Assembly: GCA_029876055.1 (NCBI GenBank)
Contig: CM056875.1
Span: 6,535,001-6,599,000 of the forward strand
From: Madurella fahalii
Lineage: Eukaryota > Ascomycota > Sordariomycetes > Sordariales
Reading direction: 5' to 3'
Length of the DNA stretch: 64,000 nt
The first letter of the stretch is position 1. Every line of letters begins with the position of its first letter. The position numbers were made by a program, and so were the translations under genes. Shown here piece by piece: positions 1-11,170 of the stretch. A model generated the notes under the pieces. That model was not told where the DNA came from. It made no database searches and was given only the letters and a program-made list of their open reading frames with translations.

Positions 1-428
1 CAAGCCGCGCGCGTGCGGTCAGGTTCCGCTCCTCGCTCCTTTTCAGGACTACGCCGGGACTTCCCGAGGGACGTAATAGACCATGCTCGCGTGAGGAGGG
101 ACTTAGTCTTGGTCCGTAACCATGTGCTCTGTCGACACCGGCATTCTGACCGCCTGCAGTACTCGTTCATCATCATAGATTCAAGAGTCGCAAAGCGCTC
201 CTCGCACGCGCTGGCGTGGGGGCAATCATGAGAGGCGCCGTCGATGGGTCTAAAAGCATGTCAGGGTTCAGGGCATGGCAGGCCCGGGGGTGGGTAGCGG
301 ACGTACTGCGGATGCTGGGGTTGATCATAGCCCAAGGACGGGGCATCGCAAGCGCCGCGTAACTGAAGGCCGTCCGGAACGGCAACGGGAGGGAAAGGGG
401 TGGCAGGATAGCCTTGAGCGTATGACAT
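1..428 (-). CDS. Partial unidentified Pro/Cys-containing protein, 3' end beyond the left edge
   Basis: The 5' part of an unidentified gene. Exon 1 (428-307) begins MSYAQGYPATPFPP and is rich in Pro, Gly and Tyr. A 57-nt intron (306-250) has a GTACGT donor, a CTGAC branch-like site and a TTTTAG acceptor. Exon 2 (249-1) restores the frame and stays open to the window edge. It contains a Cys-bearing stretch (DCPHASACEERF, then NEYCRRSECRC) that reads like a small metal-binding or disulfide motif. The splice phases agree (40 codons plus 2 nt, then 1 nt). I do not recognise the family. Confidence rests on the good intron and the open frame, not on homology. Confidence 0.5.
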
Positions 429-3253
429 GTTGGAGACAGTGGCAATTGGTCTGGGGCACAGTACAACCGTCTTGGAGTTTGAGCACAACGATAGGAAGAA
501 GGGGAGGGGGCTGTGACGAAAGATGTGGAAATGGTCTGGTTTTGTCTCCAAATCCAAATGACCATCCGCCGCAAACCTCGTGTCCAAGCATGGTGAACTG
601 AGTCCGTCAAGCGATCCATTTTAGGTCCTGGTCGTGTGAGTTGTACATTTGAAGGTCCCGCCCAGGCTAGGTGCAAATTTCCAATTTCCATAACCGCAAC
701 AACAAACCGGCGACGCGGGGGAGGATGCCGTCACCCCAACCTGTGATTGAATGGCATTTCGTTCCGAACCGGCATGCACGTACGTCGTATCGGTATGCTT
801 TGCGGGATAGGATCCACTCCATTGGGCCGTGTTAGGTGATCAAGACAGATGGGGTCGATAACCCTCGACAGCACCGAGCATAGTGGTTTGGTGTGATTGC
901 GCCTTGAGGTGAGCCCCGGGAGTGTTTCGGTCGCCTTGATGGAACGAATGGGTGTGCCGGGCCAGCCCGAGCTAACCGATGTGCTCATCTTCTTGGCAGC
1001 AACTTGTTAGGTCGTCGGGCTGCAAGGTCCAGGGCGGGTATTGTGGCAAAGTGGGAAGGCAAAAAAGGAGTGCGTGAGGCGGCGAGGCCTCCTAGTAGAG
1101 ACAAGAAGGAGGACTTCAGTTAGCAGAGCCAAGCTGGTGAGTTTGGAGGCAGAAGGTCCTTACCAAGCATGATGCATGGTCCTGAGGTTAGGCGGCGAAC
1201 GCGCGGCCACAGCTGGAAATTCGGTCGCGCCCGCGGGGGGTATCGAGCTTCGTACTTCGTGGCGTTCAGGACCCGGCCAGGCGGTTGCTGTCCGGGGGAA
1301 GAGACCTGATCAAGAAACACGCAAAATTTTTCGATTTCGCGACTACAGGCCAGGGGACATCTTTATAGCTCGTCCATATTTGCACTGCCTCTTCAATCCC
1401 CGCTGAGGCTGCTTCAGGCCTATTCTCAAGGAGAACCACGACGGTGAAAGATTGCGGCGGTGCAGAGAGAGCGGCCCAGCTTGAGCGGCAAAGCCCTGGA
1501 TGATAGTGAGAATTGGTTGTTCAGCTGCAGGGAAGCTATAGAAATGGGCCAATCACTAGCACAAGCACTTCAGCCTCAAGTGTGCTCCAGACGCCCGGGC
1601 GTGACCGACAAGGCTGGGACGGAGAAGGCTGCGAGTTCAGAGGGAGACAATGGATCTCGACGAGGAAGCCGGGAGAGGCGGGCGTGAGATCACGAAACGG
1701 ATGGATAATTACCACTTGTACAAACTCTCGGGTGGACATTCGGTCGCCGTCCGTCTCTCGACTCTGGAATTTCAGCGGTGGGAAGGAAGCTGAAAGGGAA
1801 TTGTGGTTGGGGTAGGCGTGGACTCAACCCCGCCCCAACTTCCATTGTTGATGGAAGTTGCCGGCTGCAGTGTGATAGGAGTGGATGGGTTTCGAGAATG
1901 GCTATTGGCCAGCAAGGCTGGACCTTGGCATATGTAGCATGCTCTTGCAGTTGCCTTTCGGATGCTTCTCTGGCGAACCACGCGGACCACGCGGGACCTC
2001 CTGTCCTTGGTCCAACATTTTTTTACCCGGCATTTCCAGTCTCGAGCCTCATGGTGCACAGACAATCGACAACCCGAGTCTGACCTCAGCCGCCACGCGA
2101 TCACAGAGGCCATCGAAGCTCATTGAACACAGTGAACTGCTCCATCAAAGTGTACCCTTCGCCGACTTCTCCGACAAGCCATGGGTTCAAGGTGTGGTTC
2201 AGGTAGCCGCACGGGCCGCACGGCAGGCTGGGATGCTTCTGTGCTGGCGGCCGACGTTGCGTAGAACGGTGCGTAGGATAAAATGTCGCAGACATCTCGA
2301 TGATGGTCATCCCCCGGCGAGACCGCATTGACAGCCGGCATCGCGACAACTCGCAATTTGGCACCTTACTCGCGGCATGGCTGGGAATATCCGCGACAAT
2401 TGAGACCAACATCGGTGGGAGGGAGGGGGTGGGGCCGGGGATGAGGGGCAGCAGACCGTTCCGCATTGGAGCTCTTCGGTCAGAGCAGGCGTGAGGTCCG
2501 AAGCAGAAGGGTGTGTCCAAAGTTGCTAGGTATAGACCGAACAAAGCTAGTGGCCTCGGCACCGGCGACACACACTCCACCTCGCGTAATAAGGTACCTT
2601 TGAACCATATACCCCGATAACGCCTTGCTTACGGGCATCGAGAGGACCGATGCACGGACCCTCGCATTCCTCAGGCATGGAGGCCTCGGCGGAGCTTCGT
2701 CCGTGGAAAAGATGTGGTGCACAGCCTTCAGCGGGGCACAGAGAATGCGCAGCTGGGCAGGCCAATGGGAAGGATCGGCCAGGCTACTGCCCGCTCAACC
2801 CCATTGTATGGGATGAGTGGTTTGTCTGGGGGCTGCCGTCCCAATCAGAGCCCTACCTCATTCTTACCGCATGGCGATGCAAGTCATCGTGCGAGAAGCA
2901 GTGATGTTGCGCTCGTTGCGCAGGCAGCAAGCCCAGCTTGCAGATCGGCAGAAGGCCACCCCCGCCCCCCCCCCCCCCCGGCTTTTTCTGATTCTGACCA
3001 GCAGCGTGGTCGCGCCGTCCATTCGCAGTGCAGTCCCTCCGAGGATGACTGCATGCAGCCTCATGGATTCACTGGGTCCCGTCTGCCTGCGCCCCTCCTC
3101 CCACCCCTCCCAGCCCCAGGGAGAGAGATAAAACGGCTCGCAGCCCAGCAACAACCCCATCTCGTCCTGCGTGAACCAATGCTGTAGTGCCGGCTAGTCG
3201 CTGTTTGCCTTCACGTAGTTTGGTCAATTCCTGCCATCTTCATTGGCTTCATC
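429..3253. other. Intergenic, no gene seen
   Basis: About 2.8 kb with only short overlapping frames that show no domain, consistent codon bias or credible splice chain. It contains a run of about 14 C near 2970-2984. It presumably holds the promoters of the left-edge gene and of the gene at 3254. Confidence 0.5.
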
Positions 3254-5074
3254 ATGGTCCCCATGCATGGACACCGAGCCAGGGGAAGAAGGCCGGCGCC
3301 GGCCCCCGACCTCTCGGATGACGACGACTGGACGGTGTACAGTGATACTGAGAGCATCTTCAGTCGCTCCACTGCATCGGATGATAGCTTTTCCTCCTCG
3401 ATTCGAGAGGACACGGCGCCTGTGCTGTAAGTATCCCCGTACCCAAGTGAGCCACGGCTGGCGTCAACGTCCTAACACGGTACTAGGACACTCGGGAAAG
3501 ACGACTTTGACAAATCTGTTTATGAAGCCTGGAATATCACCTTCTTTCCCGATAAGCGCGTTTCGGTGGCCGGCTATGAAGTCCTTGGTCTGAGGATCCA
3601 GAAGTACGATGACGAGGATGGGAATGCTACCATAAGGGGACTGCCGTCTGCGCAGTCGGAACTCGCCAGCATGCACCTGCGCGCCGTCGAGGAGTTCCGA
3701 GCCAGACACAAGCGCTGCTGGGCGGTTCGAGCGGTATGCGGCAAAAACAAGACTTATGAGCAGGATCTCGACGAGAGGTGCAGAAAGCTCCCAGCCGAGG
3801 TGCGGGCAGCCATGTCGGAGCTCCTCTCCGACAGAGGGAAGGCGACATCATCTCGCTATCGTACGAGAATCTGGACAGTCGTCTCTATGCGAGAGCAGCT
3901 GCTGCACCACCGGTTTGCTCAACCCGAGCCCGCCGAGGTGAAGCGCCACAAAATACGTTTTTGGAAGAACCCCGATGCTGCCGAGCCGCTCGTGTACACC
4001 GTGATCATCCGGGGAGCCGAATCCAAAGCTTGTGCCGACATCAACTCCTTTGCGCCCTTCACAAATCCCTGGAGGATCGCCGATAACGCTGAAGTACGCC
4101 GCAAGTCCCGCGAGCAACGTCGCGAACGGGAAGCCCTCCGCTACAAGGCTAATTCGTGCCAACCACGAGGACGGTCTCTGTCACCGCCATCGTATCGAAG
4201 CAGTCGGAGCCGTTACGGGTCGCCCGCTCCGACAAGCAGGGCCAGCCGATACGAATCGCCCCCACCTTATCCCAGCCCCCGCTGTCATTCGCCGGTCCGC
4301 AGCGACTCGCCGGTTGATCGCATCCGGGTAGTGCGGAGGCGTATCCCGTCCTTCGACGGCGCGCCCTCTCCTCCGACTCCCCCAAAGTCGTACACTCCTC
4401 CGCCGGGCGTCTCAGCATACGGCAGACCCACGGTCACGCCGCCACCGCCGCCGCCACCGCCATTCTATGGCGGGCCGTTCCATCTGCGGCAGCCGGTAAT
4501 GGGCAACGGATTCCGGAATTACGTTCCTGCCGCGCCCTTTGCCAGGCCCCAATTCACGTTCGAACCACGCCCGTTGAACGAATTCGCCCCCCCACCGATG
4601 CCCGCGACGTGCCCCGGCTGCCGAACCGCCAAGCCATGCCAGCACTTCTCCCCGAACCTGCCCTGCTACCGCCCGATGAGATACTGGGGCGGCATCGCTT
4701 ACCACCAGCCGTGCGTCATCTGCTCTACAAGCCCCGCGCCCAGCCACGACCACTACGCGGGGGTGTCTCCCGCTTCGGCGCCCATGCCACCGCCCGCGCC
4801 GTCGCTCCCGCCGTTGTCGACCCCGTCCTTGTCGACTTTGCCCTCGCGGACCCCGCCCCTGCCGAATTCGGCGCCGTGGCTCTGGCCACCAGCAAGCCCG
4901 CCGTCGTGGAGCCCGCCGGCATCGTCGACCCGGTTGTCCACTCCGGGATTGTCAACCTCTCAGTCTACCGCGCCAGAGTCCCAGCCGGATAGCAACCCAG
5001 CGTCACCAGGCGGTAACCCGCGGAGCAATGGGCCGGCAGCCGCCCCGCAATCTCCCAGCATCGCTGATATTTGA
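3254..5074 (+). CDS. Pro/Ser/Arg-rich protein of unknown function (586 aa)
   Basis: Exon 1 is 3254-3426. A 60-nt intron (3427-3486, GTAAGT...TACTAG) follows, then exon 2 to a TGA at 5072-5074. The start is the first ATG in frame with the acidic N-terminus (LSDDDDWTVYSDTESIF). Residues about 55-240 look globular, with conserved-looking charged and aromatic positions (NITFFPDKRVSVAGYEVLG; TRIWTVVSMREQLL). From about residue 255 the protein is low-complexity: SR/SP dipeptides, a run of eight prolines, and long Pro/Ser/Ala tails. Two Cys clusters (CPGC...C and CVIC) lie near residue 420-460. I do not recognise the family. The SR/SP region could suggest an RNA-associated or scaffolding role, but that is only inference. 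It may also be a lineage-specific fungal protein. Confidence 0.75.
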
Positions 5075-6087
5075 ATGAGCCATTGCCCCCGCTTGCGGGC
5101 GTCTTTCAACAGTGCGCCTCCGATGGAACAACCAGTGGCATCGAGGAACATTGGCCCTCGATGACGGCTGTATCGTAGCAACAGGGTCTTGGGTTTGGAA
5201 AGTAGGTTGGTTGGGGTGGCGGAAGAGAGTTGAGGATTGCGATGTGGTCATGACGTGATGATACGATTATAATTAATGACGCAGAGATTTCATATTTCTC
5301 CTGTTGTAGTTTTTAGGTAATTTTTTCATCGATCGAGTGCCAGCAACCAAGTTATCGCCGGTCTCATCTCGTGATGCTTCAAATGTTCGTGAGATGTTGA
5401 ATCAGGTTGCGGTGTGTCGAGATTGCCAACTTGTTTAAAATGACTATATCCCCTGTCTAGAATAATGGGCTCTAACCGCATTTGGATTAGCCCCACCAGT
5501 GTCAGCCACACCGAATTCCTGCAAGCACGCAACACTAACTTACGAAACAGCGATGTTCCTGCAAATGCAACGGTCTCGCAACATCTGAATTCGATACGGG
5601 AGTCGGCGACGGCGACGGCGCAGCAGAGGTTTGCAGACTGACGGGTATAGAACCCAACTCCACAGTAATATCGAACAAGCAAGTATTAATTGAGAGTGGA
5701 GATAGCCTCAACTCGATGGCATTGTGGCTGATGGTTGCGCGCTGTAAAATTTTGGTCTGGCTTGTATGGTGGGCCTGGCTCCTAAAACAGCTAGAGTCTG
5801 TCATTCTAGACAGACGACAGAGTCGTTTAGATGGGTCAGTGATAATTGCGGTTGCATGGAGCCGACAAGCGACCCACAGTTATTTGGTTAGTGGGGCATG
5901 CGGGTCCCGCCCTTTCGGTTCCATTCCTTGCAAAAGGTGGAGACACCTTTTCCCTTTCGCTTTGGGTCCCGAAAAATTTCCAAGACGAACCCACGGGAAA
6001 AGAAGAAAAAAAAAAAACAACCTCCCTCACCAGGCCAGCAGCGCTCCCACTTCCTCCGACGGGCACCACAGAGAAACATCCGCCAAC
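5075..6087. other. Intergenic between the Pro-rich gene and NOP10
   Basis: About 1 kb with no supported gene. The first part is presumably the 3' UTR of the upstream gene. The stretch before NOP10 has an A-rich tract (about 6002-6021) in the likely 5' UTR. No TATA box stands out. Confidence 0.4.
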
Positions 6088-6359
6088 ATGCATCTCATGT
6101 ACCTCCCCGAGGCAAACGGCTCTGGCCGGCGTTACACGCTCAAGAAGGTCATGGACGGGCAGGTGACCAAGTCGGCCCACCCGGCGCGCTTCTCGCCCGA
6201 CGACAAGTGGTCGCGCCACCGGCTGGCGGTGCGCAAGAGGTTTGCCGTGCTGTTGGCGCAAAAGAGTATGTTCCGTCGACCATGTCTTATTTCCCTCGTC
6301 TCGATTAGGGATGGAGGGGGGGCCAATTGCGGGCGCGCTAACGCTGGCGAGCAGAATGA
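6088..6359 (+). CDS. NOP10: H/ACA ribonucleoprotein subunit Nop10
   Basis: A 60-residue protein, matching the usual eukaryotic length of about 58-64. NOP10 is a core subunit of H/ACA snoRNPs, with the pseudouridine synthase Cbf5/dyskerin, Gar1 and Nhp2. These modify rRNA in the nucleolus. Diagnostic sequence is MHLMYLPE at the N-terminus, then RYTLKK and KSAHPARFSPDDKWSRHR, the near-invariant Nop10 core. Exon 1 is 6088-6265. An 89-nt intron (GTATGT; branch GCTAAC; GCGAGCAG) ends at 6354. Exon 2 then gives only two bases of the final Lys codon before TGA. Reading through the intron would add about 37 unrelated residues, so the spliced form is clearly the conserved one. The gene converges on NOB1, another ribosome-biogenesis gene. 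Confidence 0.95.
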
Positions 6360-6875
6360 ATTATCCGACTAGGTTGATGGATGGGTAGATGCCGGGATAA
6401 GAAGACGACTATGGAGACAAGGACGGGGACACAGTGTATAGCGGCAGCATTCCACGAGTGACCGGTGGATTTGTGGACCGACAAAGACGAGGGGAAATTC
6501 GAAGGCCTATGCTCGGAGCTGTAGCGGCGTTATTCCTGCCCGAGCTCTACGGCGCACAGGTACCCGCGAATGCGATCAAGAAACGCAAATGGCAAACGTC
6601 AGGCTGCCCGAGTATATGGGTTTCAGATATCGATGGCCCCAGAGATGGCAGTGCACCTCGCGTCTCGAGGTTCCAATAAGGCATGGATGCTACAAACGGT
6701 CGGCGTTGGCTTGGGTTGGGACTTTGACATGTATGGCGTTATCGTGGTCTTTTAATTAGCAAGCATGCACCAGGCAAACACACAATAATTGGTATTGGAA
6801 CAATGATTTATCAATTTTTTTAACCCCCGCATCCGTCATGCACCTCATAAACGTCTTCATTCGTTGAGATTATGA
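6360..6875. other. Shared 3' region of NOP10 and NOB1
   Basis: About 0.5 kb between two converging genes. It holds their 3' UTRs, with T/A-rich stretches near 6780-6830. No gene is seen. Confidence 0.5.
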
Positions 6876-8494
6876 TCATCTCCTCTTCTTAGCGTTAATG
6901 TTCCGGCCAGCTCCCACCTGGATCCTACCCGGACCTGACCCTCTAGCACCACTCAGGATGCTAGGGAGATAATCGTTATCCATAAGATCGCGGTATTTTG
7001 TTCGGCGCTCCTCGTCAAGTTTCCTGGTGTACTCCTTCTGATCCTCGGCCAGGATGAGTTCTCTTCCCCATCCGTTCTTACCGCCTCCCTTGACATTGGC
7101 TCCCTTCCCGTTTGCTGTGCCATGGGTTGGTTTCGGAATACTGTACACGTTGCCTCGGTTGTTGTACTGAAAGTTCCTCTTGAGATACAGCTGGAAGTTC
7201 CCTGCGGCATCCGTGCTGCAGGAGACCCGTGTCAGGGTGGCCTGCCCGCAAGACGGGCAGAACTGCTTCGTGGTATCCTTGCAGACCTTGAAGCAGGCGT
7301 GGCACCTCAGCACCCATGTCTTGAGGAACGTGATGCGGGAGAAACCGGAATCAAGGAGACTAGGAAGTCGGTCAGTGCGCCCTTGCTGGTCTGCAAGGGA
7401 TCCTTACTTGAGGTTCATCCTGAGGGCGACATTTCGCATGGCCATGTCTGCTGTTATCAAGGCAGCCTGGAGCACTCGCTGTAGTGGTTGTGGCGATGTC
7501 CGGGCGTTCTCCCTGGCTTGGTATTTCTTGATGTTGCTCGGGGCTAGGTTGATCGGTCAGTGAGATTGATCAAGTGGAGTAGGTGTGCAAGATGAAGAGA
7601 CGAACTTATCCATTCCCCCTCTCCGTCATCCTCCCCTGATGTTGAATCGCCCCCATCTTCTTCCCCTGGTGCGTCAACCTGGACAGTAGGCTTGTTCAGA
7701 TCAAGGTTCTCTAGTTCCTCTGCAACCGTTTGGCTTGTCGCCTGCTTCGAGGAATGACCAAGTTCGTCTGCGGCATCAGATACGGCAGTTTCCTGCTCCT
7801 TAGTCGTCTCAACGGCAGGGGTTGGTGCGTCAACATCCGCACTGGCTTCCATTTCAGACAGAGACGCCTCGACGTTGCCTGCCTCCTCTTTCCCAGGCGG
7901 TTTCCCATTCAGTCCCTTCTGGTTCGGCTCCTTTCTTAACCGCCACTAATTCCCGCACATGTCAGCCGTGTGTATACAATCCAAGTATCCAATGCTAGTG
8001 ACGTACATCGCCGCCGTTTCTCTCGACTTCTAAATCGTACGTCAGGGCCAGAAGATGCAGATCTGGCTTCGAGAGGACTTGAAGGTCGCCCGTCCTCCGC
8101 GCAAAGGTTGTGATAAACTGGACGGACTCGGGTCGGGGATTTCGGATCTTGAGAAATGGTGACAATGTTGTCTGGAATCTGGATCTTGTTGCCTCATCAC
8201 GAACTAAGAGGCACAAGTTAGTGGTGTGAACGAAGCATGCTGCTTAGTAGGTAACCCACTCTCGGACACCACGGCGGGAATCGTATAGAGTTCTTCGGCT
8301 TGTGCAAGCAACGTGGAGATTGTCGGGTCATTTTTGATGATCGCGTTGGCGTCCAGCACCAATGAATGGACAGGCTTGGACAGTGCTGCACCCGGGGACG
8401 ACGATGATGGGGCCTGCGCACCAGGTGGGAGGGCGGGGGCGGGGTTCTGGACGCCAGGCGTCTGCCCACCGCTTTCGCTGACCGGTTGCTCCAT
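6876..8494 (-). CDS. NOB1: 20S pre-rRNA D-site endonuclease Nob1
   Basis: Nob1 cleaves site D of 20S pre-rRNA to form the 18S 3' end during late cytoplasmic 40S maturation. Five exons: 8494-8260, 8203-8007, 7945-7606, 7543-7408 and 7359-6876, giving 463 aa. Introns are 54-62 nt. All junctions keep phase, though the third donor is the weak GTTCGT. The N-terminus has the PIN nuclease motif (LVLDANAIIKND; catalytic Asp near residue 48) and IPAVVSEIRDEATR. The middle is acidic and ends in WITPSNIKKYQ, typical of the family. The C-terminus has the zinc ribbon (LRCHACFK...FCPSCG, about residues 320-340) and a basic tail ending KKRR. The start is the first ATG; a longer frame begins only with TTG. 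Confidence 0.95.
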
Positions 8495-9900
8495 GGCCAA
8501 TAAATACAGTTTATGATGCAGCTGGTAAGGAAAATAAGCTCAAGCGAGTAACGACAACCGTCCACAGATGCGTTGGCGGCAGCAAAGCATCTAGGGAGCA
8601 GCAGGTTGGTCGGGCTGGATTTCTCAAAATTCAGGCGGGGTGAGTGGGCAGAATTCTAGCTTTGGGCGGGCGGTGAGCTGCATAATTCTGGGTTCGCTTA
8701 CCCAATTGTGCAGGGCGAGCTAACTATCACCTGTATACTGTACAGTACAATACCTGGCCTAGTTCCGCAACACACAGCACATTACCTAACCATGCTCTCC
8801 CGTCTCCTCGCTGATGCCACGCTCACGAGGTAGCTATCATCAGGAGATGTCATGAAGCCATTGATACTGGATTCACCACCAATCGACCACTCGACGGGCT
8901 CGTAGTCCATTTACTCGGGGTTGTCTGTCTGATGCCGCTGCTTCTCCGTCAACGCCTGCCAAGACAGCTCTAGCTGTCCCTGGCTGCATATACGAGCCAC
9001 ATCATGTTCCCCAGATGTTTGCAGCCGCGAACCACGGGTCAGGCCCGGGGCTCGGGCCTGTCAGACCGCTTTTCTCGGTAAAGTCGCAAGGCTCCAACAT
9101 GGCGCTTGAAGCCGTTGACTGCCGTGGGGGCGTCTTGGTTCCCAAGCAGCTTGCAACCCCTCCCAAAGCTTGACACCATTGCGAGCCCGGATCAAGCCAC
9201 TCCGCCAAAGCACCTTGTGAGGCTGCCAAATGGGACATTGATTCCCTTCCTCGGTGCTCCTTCAACATAGCCCACGATTAGTTGCGCCATACTCAGCACG
9301 TCCCCGTGGAACGTCCCTTTGCTGTCAAGTTGTAAATGTATAATTGCCCTTTTGCAGACAAGTTCGGCGGCTATCACGACGGTTCCTACAACCCAGTCCC
9401 AGTCCGGCATGGCCCATGCGCGATACGACGCAAGGACCCCGACGCTGTTCCCCGCATCAGACTCCAATTGATGCATAACTGGGTCTTTGACGCCGCAGCA
9501 TCGTATCGCAGCTCCGCCCATCAGCTGTCAGCCCCAAGATATCGTGATATTGGTGCACATGACTCCCCCGGTTCTCGAAGGGCCCGTCAGCATCACCCGA
9601 CATTGGCCAGACGCCGTTGGGCGCTCCCCTTGCGGGTCCACATATCGAACTCGTATTTGCCTGTTTCTCTTACTCGACGGAAAACATGCCGAGGTTTGGG
9701 GATGTCTGTTGATGGCGGACGGTGGAGACCCTTCAGGCAAAATCCAAGTTATCCAAGTCAGATGCTGCTATTTCCAGAACGCGGGACGGGACTCGAGAGC
9801 CGTCAGATGCTGGCGGTGTGATGGTGTCCCCCCGTCTTGTCAATGGGTCGACCACCACCCAGGCCGGCCGTAATCGTCCGGGGACTTGCGAGTCTAGAAG

Positions 9901-9907
9901 TATATAA
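9901..9907 (+). promoter_or_regulatory. TATA box of the BYS1-type gene
   Basis: TATATAA lies 194 nt upstream of the ATG at 10095. A transcript starting 30-70 nt downstream would have a leader of roughly 120-160 nt, rich in CA and pyrimidines. A clear TATA box fits a strongly or conditionally expressed secreted protein. Confidence 0.5.
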
Positions 9908-9961
9908 GACTCAATAATCCTACGATGATCCGGAAGAAAGACATCGCCTCCAGCACGCAGT

Positions 9962-9980
9962 CATCCATCCATCCATCCAT
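9962..9980 (+). repeat. Short CATC tandem repeat in the 5' leader
   Basis: Almost five copies of CATC lie in the predicted 5' untranslated region of the BYS1-type gene. It is a simple microsatellite with no known role. Confidence 0.7.
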
Positions 9981-10094
9981 TCAACCGCTCGGGCATTACT
10001 CCCTCGCTGATATAGTCAACTCACAACAAAAACACGAACGCATCCCTCTCCCCTAAATACTTACATTACGCAACATCACCAAACCTTCCCAAAC

Positions 10095-10559
10095 ATGCTC
10101 ACCAACCTCGCCCTCGTCGCCCTGGCCGCCGCCCTGCCCGCGGCATCGGCGCTCGGCAAAGCCCGCGTGGTCAACCGGTGTCCCGAGACGGTGCACCTGT
10201 GGTCGGTGGGTTCAGAAGTGGCCGGCCCGTACGCGCTCTCCACCAACGGGTACTACGCCGAGGAGTTCCGCAAGGACCCGGTGACGGGGGGCAAGGCGCT
10301 CAAGATCACGCGCAGCGCCGACGGGCTGTACACGGGGGCGGCGCAGACCATCTTCGCCTACAACCTCGACGGCGACAAGATCTGGTACGACCTCAGCGAC
10401 GTCTTCGGCGACGCCTTCGCCGGCCGCAAGGTCGTCGTCGCCAGCGCCCAGCAGACCTGCCCGTCCATCATCTGGCCGACCGGCGTGCCCCCCGCCGGCA
10501 GCCAGGTCAAGGTCTGCACGGCCGCCAAGGATGTTACCCTGACGCTTTGCGCGCCGTAA
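10095..10559 (+). CDS. BYS1-domain secreted protein (154 aa)
   Basis: A single-exon small secreted protein of the BYS1 (Blastomyces yeast-phase-specific) family, which is thaumatin-like. Residues 1-19 form a signal peptide (MLTNLALVALAAALPAASA). The mature chain has VNRCPETVHLWSVGS, IWYDLSDVFGDAFAG and CPSIIWPTGVPP, the family hallmarks. Four cysteines (in NRCP, TCPSI, KVCTA and TLCAP) probably form two disulfides. Length is typical. The family is common in ascomycetes and is often induced by growth phase or host contact, but its biochemical function is not established. Codon third positions are strongly G/C-biased, which suggests high expression. Confidence 0.9.
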   Translation: MLTNLALVALAAALPAASALGKARVVNRCPETVHLWSVGSEVAGPYALSTNGYYAEEFRKDPVTGGKALKITRSADGLYTGAAQTIFAYNLDGDKIWYDLSDVFGDAFAGRKVVVASAQQTCPSIIWPTGVPPAGSQVKVCTAAKDVTLTLCAP

Positions 10560-11170
10560 AGGGGAAATAAAGGGGGCCCTGGAAGGGAAGATGGCGATTG
10601 GGAAAGGGGTTGGGTGGAGTAAAGGAGTTGGAAACTTTGAAAGCTTTGGCGCGGGATGGGAAGCGTGAGCAGAAAGCAATTATATGATTTGATGAGCTTG
10701 GGGAACTGGGGCGATGTGGTTCTTTACATTCCTTAGCACCCATTCAGCGGCTCGCTACAATGATAATGTTTACCTCTTGCTTGACTTCTTAAATTGATGC
10801 GACAGGGCTCGGTGGTAAGTAACCTTGCCGCAGAAGTCTTGATAAGATGGAAAGGAGAGCTCAGGTACCAAGCAGCCGCCTTGGCTAATCCACTATACTT
10901 AAGTCACCTTGACGTGGCCTCGCCTTACCCACGCATTTTGAGATATGATTAAGCTATTTGAGCTGCCAACCCTATCATCAATCTCCACCGGTAGCAGAAC
11001 TAGCTGCTGTACTACCCCAAATCCGCCCCAGTACATACGTGTGAAGGTTTTTGTTTTCAATCCGAGGCCTCCTCATCCCTCAGGCCGATCAGATCGTCCT
11101 CCTCGGCCATCTCGCCGTTCACGTGTACGGTGCTCCCCTCCTTGATATGCCCGGCCGCTGCATCCTTGTC
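10560..11170. other. Shared 3' region
   Basis: About 0.6 kb between the converging BYS1-type gene and the minus-strand gene at 11171. It holds presumptive 3' UTRs; no gene is seen. Confidence 0.5.

Larger units (their letters stand above)
8495..10094. other. Intergenic between NOB1 and the BYS1-type gene
   Basis: About 1.6 kb. It contains the NOB1 promoter on the left and a TATA-containing promoter for the secreted-protein gene on the right. Open frames between 9000 and 9900 overlap on both strands and show no domain, so I treat them as chance. Confidence 0.5.

Noticed and set aside
9336..9873. Overlapping open frames of 100-160 codons upstream of the BYS1-type gene
   Set aside because: They conflict on both strands, have no domain or codon bias, and lie in the promoter region.
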